Below, one piece after another: positions 1-7,319 of a DNA stretch of 51,899 bases. The stretch lies in contig CAZJQP010000028.1 of assembly GCA_964548225.1 (NCBI GenBank), positions 1 through 51,899 on the forward strand. The letters are read 5' to 3'. The position numbers and the translations under genes are program-made. Source of the DNA: CALMEH01 sp964548225 (GTDB lineage: Bacteria > Acidobacteriota > Blastocatellia > Pyrinomonadales > Pyrinomonadaceae). The first letter of the stretch is position 1, and every line of letters starts with the position of its first letter. The notes below the pieces were generated by a model, which saw nothing but the letters and a program-made list of their open reading frames with translations, had not been told where the DNA came from and did not search any database.

Positions 1-79
1 CAGAGCGCGAACAAAACTCTGCCGACTCGAAAGTTTTAGGTGAACAAACGCCATTACACCGCTGAAAAGCGCGGCGTTT

Positions 80-97
80 GCAAGCGGGGACGCTTGC
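80..97. repeat. Short dispersed-type palindrome upstream of pyrG
   Basis: A perfect 7-bp inverted repeat (GCAAGCG and CGCTTGC) closes a GGGA loop. It lies in the 230-base lead-in to pyrG. The same kind of GC-rich hairpin is familiar to me as a dispersed intergenic repeat in several bacterial phyla, but only one copy is recognisable in this window. It contrasts with the AT-rich heptad hairpins elsewhere in the window. No promoter or gene is confidently visible in the remaining bases before 230. Confidence 0.5.
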
Positions 98-229
98 GCT
101 CCAGTCGGGATTTCTTATTCCGAACTGCGTTAATTACTTTACTTGCAGTTTTAGCACACTCCTTAACAGTCGTGTTTCTGCTAGTGTCAAAAAAAATTAA
201 GGGAAAAGGGAAAAATCGGAGGAGAAGAG

Positions 230-1933
230 ATGACAAAATATATTTTCGTAACGGGCGGTGTGGTTTCCAGTCTTGGAAAAGGTTTGGCGGCGAGTTCGAT
301 TGGACAGCTTTTGGAGTCGCGTGGGGTGAAGGTTCAGATGATGAAGCTCGATCCTTATATCAATGTTGATCCGGGGACGATGTCGCCGTTTCAGCACGGC
401 GAATGTTATGTTACCGACGACGGCGCGGAGACGGATTTGGATTTGGGGCATTATGAGCGTTTTACCAATGCGAAACTTTCGCAGGCGAATAATTGGACGA
501 GCGGGCGAATTTATCTTTCCGTTATCGAAAAAGAGCGGCGCGGCGATTATTTGGGCAAGACGATTCAGGTCATTCCGCATATTACCGATGCGATTAAAGA
601 TGCCGTTAAAGCCGTGGCGGAGAAGGATAATCCCGATATTTTGATTGTCGAAATCGGCGGCACGGTCGGCGACATCGAATCTCTGCCGTTTATGGAAGCG
701 ATTCGGCAAATCGGCAACGAAGTCGGGCGCAATAATGCGATTTTTGTTCACGTTACGCTCGTGCCGTTTATCGCCGCCGCCGGTGAATTGAAAACGAAAC
801 CGACGCAGCATTCCGTTAAAGAATTGCGCGAAATCGGCATTGCGCCGGACATTCTTCTTTGTCGTTCGGAGCATACTTTGTCTTTAGATTTGCGTCGGAA
901 AATCGCGCTTTTTTGTAATGTTCAAGAAAATGCGGTGATTTCCGCGCTCGATGTCAAAACAATTTATGAAGTTCCGCTCGCCTTTCACGAACAAGGTTTG
1001 GACGAACTGATTATTGACACACTTCACCTGCGCGAACAGTTTCCGACGGCGGATTTGCGTCGCTGGCGCGAGCTTGTTTCGACCATCAAAGAGCCGTCCG
1101 AAGGCGATGTGAAGATTGCGATTGTCGGCAAATATGTCGAACTCGAAGACGCATATAAATCTTTGCGCGAGGCTCTGACGCACGCCGGAGTGGCGAATAA
1201 TTTGAAGATAAATGTGAGCTGGATTGAATCGGAAAGTCTAATCACGGACGAGAATTATAGTTCGCGTCTGCAAGATTTTGACGCGATTCTGGTTCCCGGC
1301 GGCTTCGGCAAACGCGGAATTGCCGGAATGTTAAAGGCAATTAAGTTTGCGCGAAAGTCAAAAACTCCTTATTTCGGGATTTGTCTCGGAATGCAGACGG
1401 CTTGTATCGAATTTGCGCGGAATGTCGCCGGATTGCGCGATGCCGATTCGACCGAGTTTAACGCGGAAACGCCGTTTCCGATAATCTTTAAATTGCGCGA
1501 CCTCGTGAACGTCGAAGTTTATGGCGGCACGATGCGTTTGGGCGCGTATCAGTGCGAATTGAAAGAAAATAGTCTGGCGCGGGAAATCTATCACGGCGCG
1601 GAAGAAATCTCCGAACGCCATCGCCACCGCTACGAGTTTAATCCCGAATTTCGCGCCCATCTGGAAAAAGAAGGTTTGGTTTTCAGCGGTGTTTCCCCCG
1701 ACGGAAAGTTTGTCGAGATGATAGAATTGCCGCGAGAAAGCCATCCGTTTTTTGTCGGTTGCCAATTTCACCCCGAATATAAGTCGAAACCTTTGAACGC
1801 GCATCCGCTTTTCGTCGCTTTCGTCAAAGCCGCCCACGAAAATCGTCTGCACAGCGAGAATCTCAAAGACGACGTTTCCAGCAATAAACAAATCGAAATG
1901 CCCGAACGTGCCACGGCTGTCGGCGAAGATTAA
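230..1933 (+). CDS. pyrG: CTP synthase (glutamine-hydrolysing)
   Basis: Makes CTP from UTP, ATP and glutamine in the cytoplasm, the last step of de novo pyrimidine nucleotide synthesis. At 567 residues it covers both family modules. The N-terminal synthetase opens with the nucleotide-binding segment FVTGGVVSSLGKG and continues through the DPYINVDPGTM block. The C-terminal class-I glutaminase has its nucleophile Cys385 in GICLGMQ and the His514-Pro-Glu516 pair in QFHPE. The start is set by a strong GGAGG at about 218-222, 7 to 8 bases before the ATG. A tail of roughly 25 residues after the glutaminase is poorly conserved-looking. The gene is followed within 40 bases by a small ORF and HNH pair on the same strand. 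Confidence 0.97.
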   Translation: MTKYIFVTGGVVSSLGKGLAASSIGQLLESRGVKVQMMKLDPYINVDPGTMSPFQHGECYVTDDGAETDLDLGHYERFTNAKLSQANNWTSGRIYLSVIEKERRGDYLGKTIQVIPHITDAIKDAVKAVAEKDNPDILIVEIGGTVGDIESLPFMEAIRQIGNEVGRNNAIFVHVTLVPFIAAAGELKTKPTQHSVKELREIGIAPDILLCRSEHTLSLDLRRKIALFCNVQENAVISALDVKTIYEVPLAFHEQGLDELIIDTLHLREQFPTADLRRWRELVSTIKEPSEGDVKIAIVGKYVELEDAYKSLREALTHAGVANNLKINVSWIESESLITDENYSSRLQDFDAILVPGGFGKRGIAGMLKAIKFARKSKTPYFGICLGMQTACIEFARNVAGLRDADSTEFNAETPFPIIFKLRDLVNVEVYGGTMRLGAYQCELKENSLAREIYHGAEEISERHRHRYEFNPEFRAHLEKEGLVFSGVSPDGKFVEMIELPRESHPFFVGCQFHPEYKSKPLNAHPLFVAFVKAAHENRLHSENLKDDVSSNKQIEMPERATAVGED

Positions 1934-1968
1934 TGTTATAATCGTGTTTGAAAAGTGAGAGAATTATT

Positions 1969-2217
1969 ATGTTTGCAGTAAAAAATTATAAGGCATCAGA
2001 AGAAGTTGCAAACTTTATTGCAATGATAAATCCCGCGAAGGTCTTGGCATTTCGCCCTTCGGAAGAAACGCGGAAGAGAGTTTCGGATTTAATCGAGTGC
2101 GAAAAAAACGAAGGTATTTCCGCCGAAGAGAAACGCGAACTCGATTATTATATGCACCTCGAACATCTGATGCGGATGGCAAAAATCTTTGCGCGAAAAC
2201 ATTCTGCGAAAAAATGA
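1969..2217 (+). CDS. Small acidic protein coupled to the HNH endonuclease gene
   Basis: An 82-residue soluble protein of unknown function. The in-frame ATG at 1969 is preferred over an upstream one at 1948 because the protein body begins there (MFAVKNY) and a purine-rich GAGAG sits just before it. The C-terminal half (SAEEKRELDYYMHLEHLMRMAK) resembles, from memory, small proteins that precede this same type of HNH gene in cyanobacteria. Its stop overlaps the start of the next gene as ATGA, which implies translational coupling. A TATAAT-like hexamer at about 1937-1942 could serve as a -10 element, but no good -35 is visible. An antitoxin-like or accessory role is possible, but nothing in the sequence proves it. 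Confidence 0.7.
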   Translation: MFAVKNYKASEEVANFIAMINPAKVLAFRPSEETRKRVSDLIECEKNEGISAEEKRELDYYMHLEHLMRMAKIFARKHSAKK

Positions 2218-2630
2218 GCCGATACATTAGCGATAATTTGCGGGCGCAAGTTGAAGCTCGGGCAAACGGAGTCTGTGAATATTGTCGAATTAAAATCGAA
2301 GACACATATTTCGGCGGCGAAATTGATCACATCAGAAGTCTCAAACATCGCGGAATTACAGATTTCGATAATTTGGCGTTAGCTTGTCAGCCGTGCAATC
2401 GAAATAAAGGAAGTGATTTGGGTTCAATCGCTATTGTTTCAAACACACTTGTTCGATTTTTTAATCCGCGAACAGATGTTTGGAAAGAACATTTTTACGT
2501 CAATCTAAATGCTGAAATTGAAACTCTGACCGAAATCGGCGAGGTTACGGCGTTTATTTTCGGTTTTAATGAGCCTGAGCGAATTGTCGAACGCGAAGGT
2601 TTGATTGAACTCGGAAGTTATGAAGCCTAG
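2214..2630 (+). CDS. HNH endonuclease family protein
   Basis: A 138-residue HNH-type nuclease, presumably a metal-dependent DNA nicking or cutting enzyme. The zinc ribbon and active-site elements are all present in order: CEYC near residue 20, the catalytic EIDH, the central Asn in DFDNL, and CQPCN followed by NKGSD. The C-terminal part (RTDVWKEHF, NEPERIVERE) matches the layout of compact stand-alone HNH proteins often seen beside a small upstream gene. I chose the ATG at 2214 because it overlaps the previous stop by four bases and starts the conserved body (MSRYISDNLRAQV). The frame is open further upstream, but that part reads in another frame across the small gene. It ends one base before the convergent yraN stop. 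Confidence 0.88.
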   Translation: MSRYISDNLRAQVEARANGVCEYCRIKIEDTYFGGEIDHIRSLKHRGITDFDNLALACQPCNRNKGSDLGSIAIVSNTLVRFFNPRTDVWKEHFYVNLNAEIETLTEIGEVTAFIFGFNEPERIVEREGLIELGSYEA

Positions 2631-3110
2631 CTAAAACTCATTACTCCAAGATTTCTTTTTGAATTTATCTTCCGTCCAAAAGTTCTTAAAGATTTCGATT
2701 TCCGCTTTCGAACGCTTGCTTTTCCTTAAAATGATGCTCACGGCATCATAACGGAAACGAATTTCGTTCAGATTAAAAATCTTTCGATAAACTTTGGCAG
2801 TGCGAATGATTTGCCTTTGTTTGCGTAAATTAATTGCATCGAGCGGCGAAGCAAAATCATCGGACGAGCGCGTTTTTACTTCGATAAAACATAAAACATC
2901 TTCATCGAAAGCGATTAAATCTATCTCACCCGTAACCACGGCGTGGCGCGTGTTTCTGCCGATTGGCACTTTAAAGTTGGAACAAACCAGCCGAAAGCCG
3001 CGTCTAATTAAAAACTCGGCGGCTAACTCTTCGCCGCGCTCGCCGAGAACTTTTGTTTCAGTTGCGCGAGTTTGAATGTTGTTTGGATTTAATGATTCGG
3101 CTTCGGACAT
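2631..3110 (-). CDS. YraN family (UPF0102) endonuclease-like protein
   Basis: A 159-residue member of the YraN/UPF0102 family, which has a restriction-endonuclease-like fold and an unsettled role in DNA processing. The family core is clear: LGERGEELAAEFLIRRGF near the start, then GEIDLIAFD and CFIEVKTRSS, which carry the D-ExK type metal-binding residues, then the RKQRQIIRTA helix. About 20 residues precede the core, so translation could start a little downstream, although the ATG at 3110 is plausible. It converges with the HNH gene with no spacer, so the two transcripts must overlap. No terminator hairpin is visible at the junction. Confidence 0.9.
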   Translation of the reverse strand: MSEAESLNPNNIQTRATETKVLGERGEELAAEFLIRRGFRLVCSNFKVPIGRNTRHAVVTGEIDLIAFDEDVLCFIEVKTRSSDDFASPLDAINLRKQRQIIRTAKVYRKIFNLNEIRFRYDAVSIILRKSKRSKAEIEIFKNFWTEDKFKKKSWSNEF

Positions 3111-3159
3111 TTGTTATCATAAAGTAATCACAAAGTTCTAAATAATCAAGTTAATTGCT

Positions 3160-3609
3160 ATGAAGAAAGCTCTGAAAATAATTGCCATCGTTATCGCCTC
3201 GGCGTTTATCATAATTCAGTTTTTCCGTCCCGATTTTACGAATCCGCCGGTAAATTCTGCCGAAGTTTTGCAAACACCCGAAAATGTCGGCGTGATTTTG
3301 AAGCGTTCGTGCAACGATTGTCATTCAAACGAAACGGTTTATCCGTGGTATGCCAAAATTCAGCCGTCGGCGTGGTTCTTGAAAGATCACATTGACGAAG
3401 GTCGGCGGGAATTGAATTTTTCGGTTTGGGCAACATACGAAAATAGAAAGAAAAAGCGAAAATTTGAAGAAATTTGCGAGCAGGTAAAATATAAATCAAT
3501 GCCGTTGCCTTCTTATTTATGGATTCATTGGAGCGCAGTAATGTCGGAGGCAGATATTAATACACTCTGCGATTGGACAACCGCCGAAAGCGCGAAGATT
3601 ACCGAATAG
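3160..3609 (+). CDS. Haem-binding domain-containing protein, membrane-anchored
   Basis: A 149-residue exported protein with an N-terminal hydrophobic segment (about residues 5-23), most likely an uncleaved anchor or signal peptide. The mature part carries one CNDCH motif (CxxCH covalent haem attachment) about 48 residues in, followed by the conserved NETVYPWYAKIQP stretch typical of the Pfam Haem_bd family. WIHWSAVMSEADINTLCDW near the end also fits that family. It is probably a periplasmic monohaem c-type cytochrome-like protein. No redox partner gene is adjacent, so its electron donor or acceptor cannot be deduced here. Confidence 0.85.
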   Translation: MKKALKIIAIVIASAFIIIQFFRPDFTNPPVNSAEVLQTPENVGVILKRSCNDCHSNETVYPWYAKIQPSAWFLKDHIDEGRRELNFSVWATYENRKKKRKFEEICEQVKYKSMPLPSYLWIHWSAVMSEADINTLCDWTTAESAKITE

Positions 3610-3688
3610 TTTCTATATTATCGAGAATCAAGGGCTGAAAATAAAGATTCAATGTGTCAGACAAATTTAAGTTTGCGGCGGCTTTTTA

Positions 3689-3754
3689 TCATTAGCAATT
3701 ATTTCAGCAGTTAAAGGTTAAAAACTGCGACAAATATTTGATAATTGCTAATGA
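3689..3754. repeat. Nested inverted repeat in the intergenic region
   Basis: Two perfect 14-bp arms at 3689-3702 and 3741-3754 (core TCATTAGCAATTAT) enclose a second perfect 6-bp inverted repeat, GCAGTT at 3707-3712 with AACTGC at 3723-3728. The whole forms a branched or cruciform-capable structure between the haem-binding gene and the cysteine-tail cassette. No U-tract follows, so it is not a standard terminator. The remaining intergenic sequence (3610-3873) is AT-rich and shows no gene. Confidence 0.65.
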
Positions 3755-3843
3755 ACACTTGATAATTCAGCCTTTTTATTTCAACTCCTGATTCGCATAT
3801 TAAATTTTTGTAACATTTTAAACTAAAATTCGACGTGATTCGT

Positions 3844-3849
3844 TATAAT
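3844..3849 (+). promoter_or_regulatory. Possible -10 element upstream of the cysteine-tail gene
   Basis: A perfect TATAAT lies 25 bases before the start at 3874, and the strong ribosome-binding site AGGAGG (3859-3864) sits between them. No convincing -35 hexamer is found 16-19 bases upstream. The call therefore rests on the -10 and its position alone. Confidence 0.35.
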
Positions 3850-3873
3850 GTTTGAAAGAGGAGGAATTCTTTA

Positions 3874-4884
3874 ATGGACATTCTGCTTGACAACCCGCTG
3901 GCGACAATGAGCGGCGGACTTTTTTTGATGTTTTACATTTTTGTAATTTTTTCGGCGTTGGTAATCCTTTACCTCGTCAAATCAAATATTGACCAAACAC
4001 ATAAATTAAACCTTCCACAAATTCCCACGAATATTGATCCATTTGAAGTTGCATACCTTCGCGGCGGCACAAACGAAATGGCGCGTTCCGTTATTTTCAG
4101 TTTGATGCAAAAAGGTTTTATCGAATTCAAAACAGACGGAAAAACTTCGGACATAATTCGTTTGAATCCGCAAACGAGCGTTTCCGGTTTGCCGCAAATC
4201 GAACAAATCGCGCTAAATTGGCTCGGCGAAAAACGCGAAGCGAAAGAAGTTTTTGAAACAAAATACGGACTTGTTTCGCAACTCGAAAATAACGGTTTGA
4301 ATTATCACCGACGTTTAGAAGTTTCACAATTGTTGAGTAATGACGGAATGACGCAACAACTTTCGGTCTGGAAATGGACTTTCGCGGCGGGAATTGCGTT
4401 TTTGGGCATCTACAAAATTATCGCTGCGATTGCTCACGGACATTTCAATTTTATTTTTACCGTAATACTGGGAATTTTAGGAGTGATTCTTGTTTTTTCT
4501 TTAATTAATTTGCCGCGACTTACAAAACTCGGCAAAACATATCTCGAACGATTGCAGATGGCGTTTGAAAATTTGAAATACGAAGCGCAAGCTCCTTATA
4601 TCCCGAACGGAAATTTTCAAGGCGAACGCCGAACAGCATTTGCCGGAGTTGACCCGATGTTGCTTTCGGTTGGCGTTTTCGGCTCGGCAATTTTAGCCGG
4701 AACGGTTTTTGACAGCTATAATCAAGTTTTCAAAAAAGCCGAAAATCAATCAGTTGCTTCGGGAAGTTCGTGCGGTTCAGGTTGTGGCTCAAGCTGTTCG
4801 TCAGGTTCGAGTTGTTCATCAGGCGACAGCGGCGGAAGTTCTTGCGGTGGCGGATGCGGTGGTTGCGGCGGCGGATGTTCGTAA
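3874..4884 (+). CDS. TIGR04222-type membrane protein with eight-cysteine Gly/Ser tail
   Basis: A 336-residue membrane protein. Hydrophobic segments lie at about residues 15-36, 168-188, 193-213 and, more weakly, 262-280. Between the first two is a soluble region with the conserved DPFEVAYLRGG and ARSVIFSLMQKGFIE motifs, which look like a winged-helix-type fold and are the hallmark of the TIGR04222 domain. The last 45 residues are almost only Gly, Ser and Cys, with Cys at 300, 304, 308, 314, 324, 328, 331 and 335. The next gene encodes a DUF692/MNIO oxidase, a family known to modify cysteines of peptide precursors, so this tail is the likely substrate (inference). It is preceded by a strong AGGAGG. 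Ordinary low-complexity anchoring or metal binding without modification is the alternative. Confidence 0.85.
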   Translation: MDILLDNPLATMSGGLFLMFYIFVIFSALVILYLVKSNIDQTHKLNLPQIPTNIDPFEVAYLRGGTNEMARSVIFSLMQKGFIEFKTDGKTSDIIRLNPQTSVSGLPQIEQIALNWLGEKREAKEVFETKYGLVSQLENNGLNYHRRLEVSQLLSNDGMTQQLSVWKWTFAAGIAFLGIYKIIAAIAHGHFNFIFTVILGILGVILVFSLINLPRLTKLGKTYLERLQMAFENLKYEAQAPYIPNGNFQGERRTAFAGVDPMLLSVGVFGSAILAGTVFDSYNQVFKKAENQSVASGSSCGSGCGSSCSSGSSCSSGDSGGSSCGGGCGGCGGGCS

Positions 4885-4901
4885 GAGATGAAGAATTGGA
4901 A

Positions 4902-5756
4902 ATGAGGAGTGAGCTGAATACAAAAACGAAGATCGGATTGGGTTTTCGTGAGCAATTTCGGGCGGATTTGTTTCTTCATCAAGATAAAATAGATTTTTTG
5001 GAGATTACGGCGGATCATTATTTGGATGCGAAACCCCAGAAGTTGGAAGAATTGAAACTTTTAAAAGAGCATTTTTCTTTGATTCCTCATTCGTTGGAAT
5101 TATCTCCGGGAAGTGCGGAAGGAATTGATCAAGAATATCTCGAAAAAATTGCGGAATTGGTTGATTTTATTAAGCCGGAATATTTTAGCGATCATCTCTG
5201 TTTTACGAAATCGGGCGGCGTGAAAATCGGACATCTTGCGCCTGTGCCTTACACACGAGAAGCCGTTAAGGTCTTTGTTAAGAATATTTCAACGATTAAG
5301 AAACGCATCAAAACGCCGCTAATATTGGAAAATATAACTTATCTTGTCCGTTTTCCATCGTCTGAAATGTCAGAGAGCGAATTTATTCGCAGCATTTTGG
5401 AAGAAACTGATTGCGGATTGCTTCTCGATGTTACGAATCTTTACATCAATTCCGTGAATTTCGGTTTTGATTGGCGGAAATTTCTCGATGAAATTCCATT
5501 AAATCGTGTCGTTCAGCTTCATTTTGTCGGCTCGCACAAACACGGAAAGCGTTTGATTGACGCTCACGCTAACAAAACCGAAACAGAGATTTGGGAAGTT
5601 TTTGCAGAAGTTTGCCAAAGATGCGAAGTGAAAGGCGCAATTTTAGAACGCGACGAAAATTTTCCGCCGTTTGAGGAGATTTTATCGGAAATCGAAACTG
5701 CGCGAAACCTTTCGGAAAATCCGAACTTTGCAAAAGCGTATAGAAAAAAAGACTAA
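4902..5756 (+). CDS. DUF692 / MNIO-family multinuclear iron oxidative enzyme
   Basis: A 284-residue TIM-barrel-type protein of the DUF692 (MbnB-like, MNIO) family, whose characterised members use two or three iron ions to oxidise cysteines in RiPP precursors. The expected ligand set is present: GLGFR at 12, His63 in PHSLELSPGS, His98 in SDHLCF, Glu143 in ILEN, Asp176 in LLLDVTNLY, His207 in LHFVG, Asp220 and His222 in IDAH, and Glu249 in ILERDEN. The ATG at 4902 gives the family's normal length. An ATG at 4875, overlapping the upstream stop, is a possible alternative. The frame stays open upstream inside the cysteine-tail gene only because of codon bias there. Cassette position makes the upstream Cys-rich tail its probable substrate. 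Confidence 0.9.
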   Translation: MRSELNTKTKIGLGFREQFRADLFLHQDKIDFLEITADHYLDAKPQKLEELKLLKEHFSLIPHSLELSPGSAEGIDQEYLEKIAELVDFIKPEYFSDHLCFTKSGGVKIGHLAPVPYTREAVKVFVKNISTIKKRIKTPLILENITYLVRFPSSEMSESEFIRSILEETDCGLLLDVTNLYINSVNFGFDWRKFLDEIPLNRVVQLHFVGSHKHGKRLIDAHANKTETEIWEVFAEVCQRCEVKGAILERDENFPPFEEILSEIETARNLSENPNFAKAYRKKD

Positions 5757-5781
5757 GAACAACTGACACACGCAAATTTTA

Positions 5782-6324
5782 ATGAGTTTGCAAAAACAGC
5801 AAAATTTACTCGCACGGCTTTACACTGACGAAGTGCTTCGCCGCAATTTTTTATCAGAACCTTCAAGAATCGGAAAGGAAAATGATTTAAGCGATTCTGA
5901 AATCGCCGAAATTGCCGAGATTTTACCCGAAGAATTAAACTTTTTTGCCGAAACACTTTTTTGGAAACGTCTGCGCGAAGTCGAAAAGTTTCTGCCTTTA
6001 ACACGAAAGTTTTTGGGTGAAGATTTTATCACCGATTTTCGTGAATTTTCTCAACATTTTAATCCGCAATCTGTCAAGAAACACCTCGAAGACGCGATTG
6101 AATTTTGTAAGTTTCTGCATAAAAACGAAGTTTCGGAAATCGTCAAAAACATTACGAAATTTGAACAAACGAAAATCAAATTTTTCGGCTACGGTAAGCA
6201 CTTTGCATTTTGTCGGTTAAACTACAATATCGAAGAAATTTCATCCAAATATACGAAAACACAAAGAAAAACCAACTATTTGTGGCTCAAATTCGGCAAA
6301 AAAATCAAATATTTTCGCTTCTGA
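5782..6324 (+). CDS. MNIO-associated partner-like protein
   Basis: A 180-residue soluble protein starting 25 bases after the DUF692 gene. The N-terminal part (QQNLLARLYTDEVLRRNFL, then a Ser-Asp-Glu helix and LPEELNFFAETLFWKRLREVEKFLP) resembles the small helical proteins that accompany or are fused to DUF692 enzymes in other bacteria and are thought to present the substrate. I recognise this layout from memory and cannot confirm it by alignment. The C-terminal 60 residues are very Lys/Tyr/Phe-rich, with a basic end. No transmembrane segment or signal peptide is seen. The order substrate, enzyme, partner is the same as in known MNIO clusters. Confidence 0.65.
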   Translation: MSLQKQQNLLARLYTDEVLRRNFLSEPSRIGKENDLSDSEIAEIAEILPEELNFFAETLFWKRLREVEKFLPLTRKFLGEDFITDFREFSQHFNPQSVKKHLEDAIEFCKFLHKNEVSEIVKNITKFEQTKIKFFGYGKHFAFCRLNYNIEEISSKYTKTQRKTNYLWLKFGKKIKYFRF

Positions 6325-6329
6325 AAAAT

Positions 6330-6357
6330 TTTTTACTTTTTACTTTTTACTTTTTAC
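6330..6357. repeat. Heptamer array TTTTTAC x4
   Basis: Four exact tandem copies of the 7-mer TTTTTAC lie immediately upstream of def. An identical four-copy array recurs at 7357-7384. A complementary, degenerate (GTAAAAA-type) array follows def at 6888-6926, so def is bracketed by inverted heptamer arrays. Confidence 0.9.
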
Positions 6358-6371
6358 TTTAGAATAGAACA

Positions 6372-6887
6372 ATGTCTTTACTTAAATTAGTTCACTATCC
6401 TGACCCAGTTTTGCTCACCGTCGGAAAACCTGTCGAGGTTTTTGATGAGAATTTAGAAAAACTCATCGCGGATATGTTTGAAACGATGTATGACGTGCAC
6501 GGTGTCGGGCTTGCTGCACCGCAAATTGCTGAGTCTAAACGGCTTTTCGTGATGGATTGTTCCGGTGGCGAAGATGCTTCGCGGAGGTTTGCGCTTATAA
6601 ATCCCGAAATTGTCGCGCAGGAAGGCGAACAAACCGGCGATGAAGGTTGTCTGTCCTTTCCCGGAATTTCAACGAAAGTTCGACGCGATTTGCGGACAAT
6701 CGTGCGGTTTCAAAACGTCAAAGGTGAATTTCAAGAACTCGATGTTACCGATTTGGAAGCGCGTTGTGTGCTTCACGAAACCGACCATTGCGACGGCATC
6801 GTTTTTCTCGATCGAATGACCGCGCTGAAAAGGGAATTTGCAAAACGCAAGATAAAAAAATTACAGAAAACCGGAAAATGGGAATAA
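6372..6887 (+). CDS. def: Peptide deformylase
   Basis: Removes the formyl group from the N-terminal methionine of nascent proteins, using a metal ion at the active site. All three signature motifs are intact in the 171-residue protein: GVGLAAPQI (residues 44-52), EGCLSFPG with the metal ligand Cys93, and HETDH with His135, the catalytic Glu136 and His139. Length is standard. In many genomes def sits next to fmt, but here fmt is 7.7 kb away. The gene is flanked on both sides by A/T heptamer arrays. No strong Shine-Dalgarno is visible, because the array occupies the upstream region almost to the start codon. Confidence 0.96.
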   Translation: MSLLKLVHYPDPVLLTVGKPVEVFDENLEKLIADMFETMYDVHGVGLAAPQIAESKRLFVMDCSGGEDASRRFALINPEIVAQEGEQTGDEGCLSFPGISTKVRRDLRTIVRFQNVKGEFQELDVTDLEARCVLHETDHCDGIVFLDRMTALKREFAKRKIKKLQKTGKWE

Positions 6888-6926
6888 AAGTAAAAAAGAC
6901 AAAAGTAAAAATTAAAAAAAATAAAG
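6888..6926. repeat. Degenerate heptamer array after def
   Basis: Beginning at the def stop, the sequence is a run of A-rich words of the GTAAAAA type with roughly 7-nt spacing. It is approximately the reverse complement of the TTTTTAC array on the other side of def. It is less regular than that array, and its boundaries are judged by eye. Confidence 0.6.
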
Positions 6927-6961
6927 TGCCGCAAATTATTTGACGCTGTAAAGGAATAAAA

Positions 6962-7186
6962 ATGAAAATTGAAGAAACCAAATTAACCGCCGAAGTCAGT
7001 TCGACACGCGAATTGAATCAATATTTGAATGAAGGTTGGGTATTGATTCTGAGCTACGTCAAACACCTGAGCGATAGCCAACAACCGCGTTTTGTCGTTG
7101 CTTGGCAATCAGATGAAAAACCTGTCCGCCCCGAAATTCTTGATGAATGGGAACGGCGTGAAATCCGCCGCAGTAAAAATCGCTGA
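6962..7186 (+). CDS. Small hypothetical protein
   Basis: A 74-residue soluble protein that I do not recognise with certainty. It has a good ribosome-binding site (AAAGGA about 7 bases before the ATG). The predicted fold is short: strands around KLTAEV and LILSYVKH, a helix between them (TRELNQYLNEGW), a strand FVVAWQ, and a basic helical tail. The phrase NQYLNEGWVLI is reminiscent of DUF4177-type small proteins. It lies between two heptamer-bounded intervals. No function can be assigned. Confidence 0.7.
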   Translation: MKIEETKLTAEVSSTRELNQYLNEGWVLILSYVKHLSDSQQPRFVVAWQSDEKPVRPEILDEWERREIRRSKNR

Positions 7187-7319
7187 AAAAGTAAAAAATC
7201 AAGCCGATTTCTGATCTTTTGCCATTGCCTTTTGTCTTTATACGCAGTAAGATAGGCGCATATCAAAAAAAATGGGTGAATTTTTCGCGTGAGTTTGCCT
7301 TCAAAAAGGAGAAATTTCA

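Noticed and set aside
1..65. Tail of an upstream coding region
   Set aside because: All three forward frames are open from base 1 and end at 39, 43 and 65. Nothing recognisable distinguishes them, so no partial gene is claimed.
40..369. A 109-codon open frame across the start of pyrG
   Set aside because: It runs out of frame through the conserved pyrG N-terminus and its product is very basic with no domain. It is a shadow of pyrG and the upstream hairpin.
4770..4901. N-terminal extension of the DUF692 gene into the cysteine-tail gene
   Set aside because: The Arg-rich translation comes from reading the Gly/Ser/Cys codons in another frame; the family begins at about 4902.
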